A stretch of 64,000 nucleotides of DNA, from NCBI GenBank assembly GCA_022818135.1, contig JAFMSR010000003.1, positions 31,992,869 through 32,056,868 on the forward strand, given 5' to 3'. A program made the position numbers and the translations under genes. Of this stretch, positions 50,301 to 62,100 are shown piece by piece. Numbering within the stretch: the first letter of the stretch is position 1; each line of letters starts with the position of its first letter. The stretch is from Saxidomus purpurata (lineage: Eukaryota > Mollusca > Bivalvia > Venerida > Veneridae). The notes under the pieces were generated by a model. The model worked only from the letters and a program-made list of their open reading frames with translations. It was not told the DNA's origin and did no database searches.

Positions 50301-53300
50301 AATATAATGTTGTGTCAGAATTGTCAATATTCTGTGAACTACATATAGTATCTTCCCCTCACAAGCTATTGGATTATTACCTTGAAAACCTTACATTAAC
50401 CATGAAGTAATATCTACAAAGTATGACACTCAGTAGTACAGTAATCTGTTGTAACTTTGATTCTGCAAAAATGCACTTTGCAAGATGGACAATAATAATG
50501 ATTGTCTGTAATGAGTTTAATAAAAAATCTAGGATGAACATGTTTATACCTATTTCTTGGTGAGCAACATTCAGATCTCCACACATGATGACTGGTTTAG
50601 TTTTGTTGAGTTTGTTGAGGTACTCCCTAAAGTCAACATCCCATTCTTTACTCCTGTATGGCAACCGAGGTAAACCACGACCTGAGTTTGGCACATCTAA
50701 ATACAATATTATAAATATATAATTATTATGCATCTGTGAACTATAACATATCAATTACAATGTAAACAGAAAATGTTAATATTTAGCACACATTTTTTTT
50801 CTACATAAGCTGAATAAGCTGGCTTTTGACCTACATTTTAGATCAATCAGATGTTACCACAGTGAATGAAATTTGTATACAACAGAGTGCCATTCAAGGT
50901 TTAAGTGTATACACTGTCCACCTGTTTTATGAATGAATACCTTCCTGTACAGATATTTTTGACAATGACTCTTTCAATGGCTGCAAGGGCAGATTGGAAT
51001 ATCAGGCTTATTTGGCTAAATGCCGTTTATCTTTTTTAAAGATATTTCTTGTTGAAAGTTATGTTACTGTTTAAAATGGCCATGATGATGATTATTATAA
51101 CATGGTATTGTGGTACTTTTCTAACTGACAGAAATGAAAACACATGTATACAAATATTTCTCATTCATCTGCTACCTGTAGAGAATACATAATCAATTGA
51201 TGTTAGTGGTAAACTATTCGTTTGTTAATAAAAACACTTGGCAAACCAGGTTACAGCAACAATTTAACAATGTGGCTGCTTATGAATATATTATGCCCAT
51301 AAACATGGAGGCTAAGTTTGGTAAAGACTGAATGAAAGGTTTTCAAATTAAGAATGGCGCTAAATTGGGTAAACTTTGTAAATTCAAGGGCTATAATTCC
51401 AGCATGCTTTTAACGGAATATCAGACCTGTCCTCATGAACATTGTTACCATATCTGGTGATGATTGTAAAATAGGAATCCTGTATAGTGTTAATTTTGTA
51501 CATTTTCCACAATTTAAGGACAATAATTCATGGGGGACTGGGGTTTCTACTCTGGCTGAGAGAGTTTGCCTAGTTAAGTGATATCATAGTTACTCAAAGG
51601 GGATTTGAGATACAAAGCATACAATGCTAATTTGAAAATCAGCAAAACCTACATGAAGTAACTAGGAAGAACTTGTCATACTCTGCTGTAATCACTCTTC
51701 CTTCACTGTCATGCTTTTTGATATCTGAAAATACAGTATTAAAAACATTAGCAAGAGGTGCCCGTAAAACAGTGTGTTCAACTATTCGTACCTCCTTGAT
51801 CATGAAATCTCTGCAATTCTATCAAAAGGTCATAATTTGTCAAGACATAATTTAGAAATATGAGACTTACCTCTTTTTCTAATGAGTGAAATTTTATTCC
51901 AGTTTTTGGAGAAGTTTTGAAGATTGCAATTTTCATGCAGAAATTCAACCACAATTTCTAAGTCCAAGTCCTATCTTTTAGGATAATTCAATTGTGTCAA
52001 ATCCAATCCTGTATCTGCAGTAGTTTGGGCGACAGCAACTTGCATGCAAGACTTTAAGCAGGAGTTTTTACCTACGAAAACTTGCATAACTCATGAAAAA
52101 CATGATGTTAGGACCTAGTTTATAGACCAAGAAGACAAGCAAATGTTTCAACCTAGCATTTGAATTAGTTTTGGGAAATAAGGCTGCACATGCAAAACCC
52201 AGGTGTGACATTGACACCGACAGTGAGTAAAAGAGCTTGTACTATTTCTCAAAGAAGAAGCAAAAATATAATTCTATTAGCCATATACATGTAGTTACTT
52301 CGGCATCAAAGATTCTTACCTAGACCTATCACTAAATGTGATTAATACCCCCAAAAGACTGCTTTATAAACTGAGGAAGTTCATAGTAACAGAATACTTT
52401 GCAAAAAAAAATAAAACAGAGATATTGTTCTTGGCAATAACTTGTCAAGATAGAGTTATGGTTCTTGTACACTGCACTTCCTTTCATTGTGCTGGACCAT
52501 TGTATGAAGTTGTATTGATTTCCAACCAGTAGTTTTCAAGTTATGCTCCGGACAAGGAAAAGTAGCAAAGGGCAATAACTCTGTAATTAGTCAAAATAGA
52601 GTTATGGTTCCTGTGCACTGCACTTCCTCTTAATGTACTTGACCATTGTATGAAGTTGTATTGAATTCCAACTTGTAGTTTTCAAGTTATGCTCCGGACA
52701 AGGAAAATGCAACAGACCGCCTGACTTTGTTTCGGGGGTATAAATACTGCAATAAGAGGTGCTATCAAACCCTATGAAATATACAAATGTATGCAACATA
52801 ATTTGATAAATCCACAAAAAACATATACCTAAACCGTAGGTGACATTTATGGGTTTGGTTTTGCTGTATATACCAGTTCCGGCATACCCTGCCTGTTCAG
52901 CAGACGACCAGTAGTCATGGTAACCTTCAACCTTAACATCACTTGGAAGATCGTCCAGTGCACATTTCGTCTCCTGGACACACAGAACATCTGGCTTCTC
53001 ATCATTGATGTACGACAGGCCCCCTTTCTAGTATGACAAAAACAAAGGTAAAAATATATGCTTTTCTTCAAAAATCTTATTGTTGAAAAGACCTAAACTG
53101 TGTAAATATTTGAAAGGAACATCAGTTTAAAGTGACAAGTACAGTACTGCTTAATTTTGTCAACATTCTCTTTCAACTGAATATTGAAAAAAGTTCAATC
53201 TAACTGCTTTAAAATTGTAGTTTGGTTACTTTCAGTCTAAGAACTAGTTCCAAATGGTTGACACAAAGTTGAGCACTGTGCAATTAAAAGATTGTTCATG

Positions 53301-54948
53301 TACACTGTACTTGCAGCTTGCTTAGGAATTTCAAACTAAATCAAAGAATAGCAACTTATTTCCTTGGCTTGCTTTGATTTTATGAATATTAAATCTTTAT
53401 TTGTAATATTACACAAGGTCAAACTGCACCCAAAGCTCAGAAGTGTAATAAACATTATTCAAGCACTAGCCATAACACCAAACAACTAAGTTTGGTACCA
53501 TAATTAGTTATCTACATGGTATCCGCTGTACAATGTTTACTGTAAAATAACAATATTTTAAAGCACAATTAATGCAAGCTTCATCACAGTAAAGAGCTGA
53601 TGTTTCTTTAAGAATTCTGTCTCTGTACTGACCATCAGAATGACACTGCACTAGGAATTTTGACAGATAGAGTGTCACACTACTCAGATCTACAATTAAT
53701 TCATTGTAAAACTGCTTTACACAGGCAGATGAATATGTTCAGTTATTTCTCACTTTTTCATTGGATAACTATGTGCCAGATTTTAATCTCATTTTCCATG
53801 TTACATTTTACTTTATAAAAAGGTATGTTTAACATCTCCAAGATTCAAGCCTGCTATTAAGAAATGTCCATACATTTTGTAAACAGTCACTCTGTGCCGA
53901 ACTGTATACCGAACAACAAACTTACATCCATCCAAGCTCTGATGCCATTGATATTCCATGAGGCAATCTTCCAGTTGGGTTTCCTTCCATCTTTTGTCTG
54001 ACAATCATGTGAGAAGTCCATACCTTCAGTCAGAGAAGCCTCTTTACGTAATTTGGTTTTTGCTTCTGCCTTTCCAGCTTTTGACTTCTTTGCTGGCTGT
54101 GTTATATATCATAAAACAATTTTACATACATGTATGGACTAAGGTATAAACTTTTCACTTGTGCCTGGTACCTGCTGGATGCAAATAAAGGGTATTTCTA
54201 TTTGCTACTTAAACAGATTTGGTTCCAATAATCCTATAAAATATGTTGATGAATTAATTAAATGAAATCAAAGCAATTTAACCAAAGTAGTGAAGGCTCT
54301 AAATGGATACTATATATTTATTGAGAAAAAGTTATAAACAAAACCTAGAGTCAGGAGCCAGAACGATTACCCTATATGGGGTGTTAGCTCGTTGGCCCCT
54401 ACTAGGAGAAAATCAGAGCCCCGCGTACTTTCAAACTTTTACCTCAATGACACTCCTCAGTCCTGTACAGCGGTTTAGGTGAGTGAATGCGAGTCTTTCA
54501 TGTTTTAAAAGCTATTGTTGATATTATACACAAGCATAAATATTAAACAAACACTTCTGCGTGTATTTAACCTACCGCTTCTCCATCTTCAGTTTCTTTT
54601 GCTGGTTTCCGTCCTTTCCCTTTCTTTGGACTCTCTGCCTGAAATACATTGTATATATACATGTAAAAAAGCTTGTTACACAATCCAAATATGACAAATA
54701 AACAATAAAAGTATATTTTATTTCATGTATGTGAGTTGCAGTGGGGTATTTATTTCAGTGCAATTATATGTAGCAGGATCATTTCTTTCCAAACTCATTT
54801 ATTTTAGCATTCCCACTAAAGATTAGCATGATAAGTATTATGTCCAGTCAGCTGTTCTGAAAATGGTACAGTTACTTACTGCAGCTGCTTGTTCCGCACT
54901 TTGTTCCTCTGTCTTACTCTCCTCAGCTTTTTCTGGCGACTTTGAGGC
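44399..54948 (-). CDS. APEX1: AP endonuclease 1 (DNA-(apurinic or apyrimidinic site) endonuclease), 5' partial
   Basis: Nuclear base-excision-repair nuclease that cuts the backbone 5' of an abasic site. Exons, 5' to 3': 54948-54880, 54638-54576, 54096-53926, 53027-52829, 51724-51653, 50696-50550, 48496-48316, 44519-44399. All are GT-AG with matching phases and give 340 residues without the first exon. Conserved active-site blocks are [73 protein letters not shown] and [10 protein letters not shown]. From SWN to the C-terminus it is 251 residues, the same as human APE1. The N-terminus is Lys/Glu/Ala-rich ([36 protein letters not shown]), probably a disordered nuclear-localising tail, and is longer than in human. 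The residue matching human redox Cys65 is Ala. I could not find the first coding exon on the 5' side, which includes the N gap. Confidence 0.95.
45488..48066 (+). mobile_element. Outer AACAAGAG-family element in the last APEX1 intron
   Basis: The left end is AACAAGAG (45488-45495) with the hairpin GCTGTC-CATAA-GACAGC, then agctcgactatt. The right end is aatagtcgagct, complementary to the latter. Its own tandem core (47600-48000) has about two and a half units of roughly 180 bases with gtttcaagtcaatatcataa, gtggttactgagatatgtgc and acaagggccataattt. A second element is inserted inside it. Confidence 0.65.
45601..47492 (+). mobile_element. Inner composite minisatellite element
   Basis: It begins with the hairpin GTCAC-AAGA-GTGAC and attatacccccac and ends gtgcgggggtataac, so the edges are short inverted repeats. 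The interior has three different tandem blocks: about five roughly 100-bp units rich in agtgaccttgaccctagtga (45920-46340), three or four units of about 120 bp with gttattgagcggaaaccatt (46380-46850), and three units of about 140 bp with aagtcaaggcccctgtgacc (46960-47400). It is followed by a (CGGACGG)n-like stretch. Confidence 0.65.
48664..48689. repeat. Perfect 11-bp hairpin beside an element end
   Basis: AATAGGGCCAT and ATGGCCCTATT face each other over TTTT. The motif echoes the terminal hairpin of the element that starts 16 bases further on. Confidence 0.7.
48705..49978 (+). mobile_element. AACAAGAG-family element, type copy
   Basis: It has AACAAGAG (48705-48712), hairpin GGGCC-AAGAT-GGCCC, then ctatatcgctcacc. 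The core consists of six or seven units of about 165 bases (gcggggtcaattttgacccg, caatcttggtagaggtccac, atgctacatgccaaatatct, gctctaggccttgtggtttc). The right end contains gacagacgacggacaatcat and ccaggtgagcta. It lies in the APEX1 intron 48497-50549. Confidence 0.7.
52325..52745 (+). mobile_element. Short hairpin-ended element in an APEX1 intron
   Basis: The left end is the hairpin ATCAC-TAAAT-GTGAT followed by taatacccccaaaa. The right end is ttcgggggtataaatac. Two tandem units of about 165 bases lie inside (tcaagatagagttatggttc, gtgcactgcacttcctctta, gttatgctccggacaaggaa). Confidence 0.55.
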
Positions 54949-56263
54949 CTGTAACATTTAAATAGAACACCGTACGTAAGCAATATTGCCTAAAAATGTG
55001 ACAGCAAAATCTAAAATAGTTTCCTTATATTTTCGCTATCAGCATATAGGTTTAATTAAAATAATTTTATTACTTTAATTTATCATGTGTTAAATGAGTC
55101 ATATAAACCTATGCAGTAGAACCAGAGACATAGACATGATAGATAAAACCTCATTAATCAATCAAAGCAGAGATATATTAAAACAGAGATGAGGGATTTT
55201 CAGAGGTTTTGCACCTATTTTTTATGATCAACTGTCTGAAGTGAAGTACCAGGTGGACTGAGTAGCTTGGAAAACCTAACAGTCTTTTACTTTTTAACCC
55301 CCATGCATGACCATATTGTTCAGTTTTGAATGGTAGACATTACATAAAAGATGTGCAGGTTCATATGGATATTTTGCCAAGCCTCATTTTGTCACACACC
55401 GACAGTTTGAGAACGAAATATGAAAGAAAAAGACATTTTGCAGTCATTTTGTTTGATGCTCAGTATGTTTTCTTGGCAGTTAAACTGCGTATATTGATCA
55501 TCATGCCTAGTTTCTCCACAGATTAAAGTATTTTTGTGGACCAGATAGTTAGTCTCCAGGTCTGGATCTGGAGACTTTTAGTCTTGAGGTCTGTAGGTCT
55601 GTACCCAGACATACATGCCGTTCTCCCGATATTCGCTGGGTTCTCCCATTATTTAGACCCTAACCCGGGGCCCGGCAAAGCTCACAAAAACACGTAAAAC
55701 TCCCGTAAATGAATATTTTTGAAAAAAAAACGAGGTTCATAAAATATCAACCTATATACATGGTCAATACCCTGACACGTGATATCGATAAAGAAGAAGT
55801 ACTTGTACAGTCGATTAGGTGATGAAACTGATGTGTTGACACAAGTTTGTGTTAATTGTCACTATCATCTCAGGTAAATTGCCTGAAGGGAAGTTAGCGG
55901 TGATTCATAAACTTTTCAAACAGCGATGATTAGCCGATAATCAATCGTCAAACAAGTCATTACACTCCAAATGCTAATTAATCATTTAAGCAAAATAATA
56001 AGATTTGATGTTTTCATAACAGCGCCAAAACAAATTTACACATCGATTGTCTGGTGTTCATGTGATCACGCATCTATGTTGTGATAAATTATCGGAAACC
56101 TTTTGCGTTTTGATTGGATGAGAGTGCCTAACGGGTGACGCCTTCAAATTTATCAGCTGTCAAACGGTGTATTGAAGATCGAGATGATTAGTGACCCGTG
56201 TTTCCTAAAAATTTTATGCAAACCGTGGAGTCGGATTATTAGCATTCTTTTCAAAAACGGTGT
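54949..56263. other. Upstream of the visible APEX1 exons, no gene seen
   Basis: The APEX1 start exon should lie 5' of 54948 on the minus strand. I found no short ATG exon with a phase-0 donor here. Near 55560-55700 there is sequence with repeated ctggagac/gtctccag and ggttctccc phrases that looks repetitive. Confidence 0.35.
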
Positions 56264-56271
56264 GTAAAAAT

Positions 56272-56972
56272 TAGGGGTGTCACGATAAACTGGTATACCG
56301 TTATATTGCAATACACAACAGAAAAATACCGTATCACGATACCATATCCCAGTATCGGTTTTTTCTTCAAATATCTACGTTTTTGTTGCTTCAAGTTTCG
56401 TCTTCCATGTTTGACGGCGTGTTCGGATAAAATTATTAAAGAATAATGTTCTACGATTTAACCGAGTACACGGCGTTTAATCCAGTACATTGATGATAGG
56501 TTGGGGTCCCTCCAGACGCTTTGAAAATCGATTCTCGTGCTTGACAACGGGACGCTGTTCTCGGAAACAAACTAAAATGGCGGACTTCAACACAATTCCG
56601 AACAAGAAGGCAAAAAGCGATATATGGGCTCCTTTTTGGGTTAAATGTAAAAAAGAAACAAAAGAAATTGTTGAAGGTGTAGCAGTATGCCATCATTGCA
56701 ATGCCAGTATAATCACAATGTAGAACTGCCTAGTCATAATTATCTAGTCAATAGAAGTTGTTATTTCCAGTTTATAGTTCTTGTTTTGTTATGTTATATC
56801 ATGCTGCGTTACTTTTGTTTAAAAATAAAGTGTTTTACAGATACCTAGAATATTTTCAATGAATCCTAAAGGCGAATATAGATTCTGCAATATATCGCAA
56901 TACGTATTGCAATACACCTTGGCCGTATCGCGATATATCGTGATACGCCCAAGGCGTATCGTGACACCCCTA
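56272..56972 (+). mobile_element. Non-autonomous hAT transposon with perfect 8-bp target duplication
   Basis: The element starts TAGGGGTGTCACGATA and ends with its complement TATCGTGACACCCCTA. It is flanked on both sides by GTAAAAAT (56264-56271 and 56973-56980), an exact 8-bp target duplication as made by hAT transposases. The interior near both ends is rich in gcaatac and cgatat palindromes. At 701 bp it is far too short for a full transposase and keeps only a fragment. Confidence 0.9.
56577..56723 (+). pseudogene. hAT transposase N-terminal fragment with BED-type zinc finger
   Basis: A 48-codon open frame, MADFNTIPNKKAKSDIWAPF and onward to GVAVCHHCNASI, then stop. Trp-x2-Phe, the spaced basic residues and C-x2-C fit the first half of a BED finger, the DNA-binding domain of many hAT transposases. 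The His/His-Cys half and the whole catalytic part are missing, so this is an internal-deletion remnant. Confidence 0.7.
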
Positions 56973-57210
56973 GTAAAAATATAGGCAGATTTAAGCGTTT
57001 CTGTGAACCATTACTACGGGAAAAGACTAATGTCTGAAATAGTTTTTTGATGTAAATACACAAAAAATGTAAAAAACGTCCTTACAAAATGAGAGATGCA
57101 TTATTTCCTGCTAAAAAAATATCTCCTGACAGGTCATCCAAAAACCCGGTGATTTTGCACAAATCTCCCGGCTTTAATTCAATACTTTGTGGCATGTATG
57201 TACCCAGACC

Positions 57211-58418
57211 CAAAGGGGTCTGTAACATTGTCTACTCGTTTGTTAACGTTACATGTATATAATAAGTACAAGGGAAAGAACTGCCACGCTCATACGGATT
57301 AATATCACATCGTTTGATTTATTGTTACTTGAAAAAGAACCGTTATACAACGCTCAAATATGCCTCAGTTTGCTGATTAGACAATTAACTTTCCAAAAAT
57401 GTATACTTTATGTACTCAAAGTGTAGCCACAATACACAGATTTCTTTTATTTCTCACAAATCATGCGTTTTTCCGTAGGTTTTAAACGAAGTCGTAAAAC
57501 AAAAACAAACGGGATTTTGTGAAAGCATTCGCTGTATTGCATGAATACTGAAGGAAGCGGGCAACTCTGAATGCACATTTTTAGGACAACAGTAATCTCA
57601 CCGAATGCATGCAATATTCTGCCGCTATCGTCTCTAACAATTCTTTAATCTGACGTTCCGTCGTTTGTTTGTAAATTTATTTCTCAATGTGCCATGATGT
57701 ATCACGTGACAAAAACGAAACTACATTTTAAAAAAGATGTTCCGATTGGATGGCGAAAATTTTGTTTGGTTCTAGCTTTGTGTACGCACGGGTATACAGC
57801 GAACACTAAGGATAGTGGTGCCAGAAAATATCAACAACGTCATATGATATTTTCGTAGGTGTTTCACCTAAGGTATTTTTATCAACCAATCAAATTTGTC
57901 ATTACACAAAATTACGTATGTAATGACAATAATGGAGAACTTCTTCAACTTTTATCACTGTCAACAAATAGAATTGTAGACTTTTACATCGTATGAGGCG
58001 ATAGCGGCGGAATATTGCATGCAATCGGTGCGTTTACTGTTATTTTAAAAATGTGCATTTAGATTAGGCCCGGTTCTTTCATTATTTATCAATACTGCGA
58101 ATGTTTTCGCTAAACCTCGTTTGTTTTGGTTTTACGACTTCGTTTAAAACCAACGGAAAAACGCATGATTTGTGAGAAATAAAAGAAACCTGTGTATTAT
58201 AGCTGAAGTTAGGGTAGACTAAGTATACATTTTTTGAAAGTTTAATGTCTAATGGACAAAGCCAGGTATGTTAGGGCGTTGTATATCGATTCTGTTGCAA
58301 GTAACAATATATGAAACGATATGATAGTAAGCTCTGTGTTAGTCACAGTTCTTTCCCTTGTACTTATTATATACATGTAACGTTAACAAACGAGTAGACA
58401 ATGTTACAGACCCCTTTG
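57211..58418. repeat. Large foldback palindrome (about 425-bp arms)
   Basis: The arm 57211-57635 pairs in inverted orientation with 57995-58418. The outer 80 or so bases are almost identical (caaaggggtctgtaacattg; gttaacgttacatgtatata). Similarity continues through cgcatgatttgtgagaaata and gttttaaacgaagtcgtaaa to gcatgcaatattc-gccgct at the inner edge. The 359-base centre has no coding frame. It looks like a foldback or long-TIR DNA transposon. It lies just before the assembly gap. Confidence 0.8.
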
Positions 58419-58693
58419 CCCAGACCAATAGTCACACTATTTTCTCCCAATGGCAAACGGATTTTACAGACTGACAGTTTTGAGTGGTTTGCCTTCTACG
58501 TGTCACCATGATGTGCAAATACATGTTGCAGACTTCCCCAACAGATATCCAATATTGAATCATTCCAGCAGGCAGTGTCCCAACTTTGTTCATTAATCAT
58601 ACAACAGTTGTTTTTAAAACTTTTCTTTTACGATTTTGACAGTTTCAACTATCTTGATTCTCCTAACTGTAAGAACTATCTTGCAGTAATCTT

Positions 58694-59193
58694 NNNNNNN
58701 NNNNNNNNNNNNNNNNNNNNNNNNNNNNNNNNNNNNNNNNNNNNNNNNNNNNNNNNNNNNNNNNNNNNNNNNNNNNNNNNNNNNNNNNNNNNNNNNNNNN
58801 NNNNNNNNNNNNNNNNNNNNNNNNNNNNNNNNNNNNNNNNNNNNNNNNNNNNNNNNNNNNNNNNNNNNNNNNNNNNNNNNNNNNNNNNNNNNNNNNNNNN
58901 NNNNNNNNNNNNNNNNNNNNNNNNNNNNNNNNNNNNNNNNNNNNNNNNNNNNNNNNNNNNNNNNNNNNNNNNNNNNNNNNNNNNNNNNNNNNNNNNNNNN
59001 NNNNNNNNNNNNNNNNNNNNNNNNNNNNNNNNNNNNNNNNNNNNNNNNNNNNNNNNNNNNNNNNNNNNNNNNNNNNNNNNNNNNNNNNNNNNNNNNNNNN
59101 NNNNNNNNNNNNNNNNNNNNNNNNNNNNNNNNNNNNNNNNNNNNNNNNNNNNNNNNNNNNNNNNNNNNNNNNNNNNNNNNNNNNNNNNNNNNN
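58694..59193. other. Assembly gap (500 N)
   Basis: Exactly 500 unknown bases, a conventional scaffold-gap length, so the true distance is unknown. Open frames running through it are artefacts. Confidence 0.99.
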
Positions 59194-62100
59194 TTAAACT
59201 TACAATTATAACTGTGCCAAAATGCGATTATATACATTGTAAACTGTAAAACACAGATTTTACTGTCCCGTCACATCTGTAATAATAAACTTACAACTAT
59301 GATCCTCATGTTATGTAAGCTTATCAAAACTTTATTTGAAATACGACTTTTGTATCCGAATACATTCTTCTTAACAATGTGAAATGCTGAATGTAATAAA
59401 TATTAGTTTAAGTATCTTACTACCATAGATACTCAAGGAAGTGTTCCTATATCTATTGTTAACTGTACTGAATGTTTCTACATGTAACCTTATTTAAGCT
59501 GGCGGAGGAATTATTCGAGAAAACAAATAAATATGACAGACGGACGGGCAGATTACGGAAACGTATATTGACACCCTTTATATATTTTCTATATTTGCTT
59601 AAGTTATCAAGATATGTGTGTATTGTATATAATTATTCTGACTAAATAACTTGTTGAAGTATAACATACGGGAAACTATGAAATATTTGTGCTGGTTGTT
59701 ATTTTTTTGTAGATGAATGTTATAAAGATCATGTATTGCAGTTGGTGATAAATTTTGGGAATAAGTATATGACAAATATTTGACACATTGTACTAAACTA
59801 ATGAGTTGAATATTTCCTGCCAAAATAAAAGTGACAGAACACAAAGAAATATTTCTTCCTCACTTTTAACTTCCTCCACTTTTACGTTTGCATACATTTC
59901 AGCATAAATGAATCATAACTTTTCACTATGTAGATCTACTACAATAAAATTGGTAAAAAGAGTATGAATGACTGATAAAAACATATATCTTTATTTAAAC
60001 ACAAATTAACTACAGTAAATTAGAACTGTGTATATTCGTTCTTAGATAGAACGGTAAATAATTTGAAACTTATATATAGGCTCAAAATAGAAAAAGAATG
60101 TTTTTTACTAACTTAATTTATATATATAAAGGGAGTCAATAAACGTTTCCGTAGCAGATAGACTCACTCTAAGACTTGAAGTTGTACCTAACAAATTTTC
60201 CTTTATAGTATGTGATAAAAATAAAAAGGGCTATGCATCTGATGAAATCAGTTTCAGTCGTATTTTCAGTTTTGAAAAATTTTCCAATTTTATGAATTTT
60301 TAATCAAAACATTCCAGTTTATTAGGAGCTTCACAAACGATATTTTTACTATAATCTATACAGGGAATCAAAACATTTGGGATTATTACAGGGAAACGGC
60401 GATGTGAAAATATAAGAACGTAAACAGAGGCATCTCTGGTATGATTCGAACCTTAAGCCTTGATATTAAGGCGGCAACTACAGAAGCTGTTGGCAGATCC
60501 AGTCATAAAATTTATAATATCTTTATAAACACATGTTAATTATGTAATTGTACGGTAATGTTTGTTTTCTTCGCATATTGCTACATCGCAAGTTATTCAA
60601 GACTTCATGTATATTTAGATTGCAATATTCGCAAATGATACTTTAATTTACTCTTAAAGACAATTAAAATGTCCTTCATAAGTGACCCCCCCCCCCCCAA
60701 ACCGCAGGTGGTCCAATATCTTAATCGTTTTATTGCCCCTTATCAGTTTTAATCCTCTCTGATTAGGTCCAGCAGTGTGTCAGTAGACTTGATATGTAGT
60801 ACAATAGTAGAACCATAAATGTTATTGATTTCTACAGATAATTGATTTATAACGTATTTCCTGTTGTTTATATTAACTGTTTTATATAATAATGACATTT
60901 TACTTTTATTGCAGGATATGAAAAATATTTTAGATAAATGCAGTAAACTGTGACTTAAAAGTTATACTGGGAAAGTTAATATGCTCAAGTAATTAAGCAC
61001 CTTCCTGTGGTGTGGCCTGAATGCATTTTTGATGTATAAAGAATCCTTCTGACTATTTATTTCTTTGTAAATTATAAATGCAACTGAACGCTTCTTCTAA
61101 CTGTAAAATAAGCTAAAACTAAATTTCTCTTATGTATCAAGTGTAACATCTAATCTTAGTGATAATTGGTTTGTTGTAAGAGTAATTGATTGAGTATTTA
61201 AAACATTACTCAATCTAACTTTGAAATCACAGTTATTTTTCAGTAATCTAAAAGTAAAAAAAATAGTTTATGTTTCTGTCATATAAGAAAATAATTTTGA
61301 TATAATAACTGTTGAGTGTTGATTTTTTTATAATCTAATTTGACTGGGAATTACGTACCTAAAAGGTAACTGATAAAATAGAATAATAACATCTTATGAA
61401 GGTCTTAAAATTTATTTATAACTAATATCCCTTTCCTTCATTATCTGTACATAATATAAGGAAGTTATACAGTAGCTGAATATGATAAACAGAAGCTAGT
61501 CTACCAGTGACCAGTCATGTTAATTGACATCTACTGTGAATTCGCTGTGAATTCGCATGGCTGACTGGATCCCTGTGGTGAATACCCCACATTCCTGTTC
61601 AATTGTTTTTAAACTGAATATCTTTTAAAGCAGACTTATAGAGTGTAATGTTTGTTGTAACTAAGTTGATGGTACTTTAATCAAGAAACCATTAAGTTAC
61701 CCTCTGTACTTTTTTCCTGATATAACAATGAGAACCTTCGCTATACACCTTCCTACATAAAATTCTGGTACAATGGTCACAGAAAAATCCTTCCTTTTAC
61801 AGCAATTTTCACTTCATTATTGTTCATCTAGGGAAGTCTGAAGCACATTTGCGATTTGGACACATATTAAAACTTTTCTGAAACAAAATATAACATTTCA
61901 TCAAGCTACTAAAGTCTGGGAAAGAAAAAGGAAAGTGCCACATTTAAAATCGTAGCTTTAAATGAAAGTTTAGCTTTACAAAATACACTTTAGCGTGCTT
62001 CTTAATAGTGTATGTAATCCTTCTCTTTGTGGAACAGGGAAGCTGTTATTTTACTTACAATCCAAGTTAGGACAATGATACGATAGTTGATAGAACAATT

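Noticed and set aside
50377..50754. Full 125-codon minus-strand open frame as an independent gene
   Set aside because: Only 50550-50696 matches AP endonuclease. The flanks are intron read-through on both sides of good splice sites.
58575..59249. Long open frames on both strands
   Set aside because: They run through 500 N and exist only because unknown bases contain no stops.
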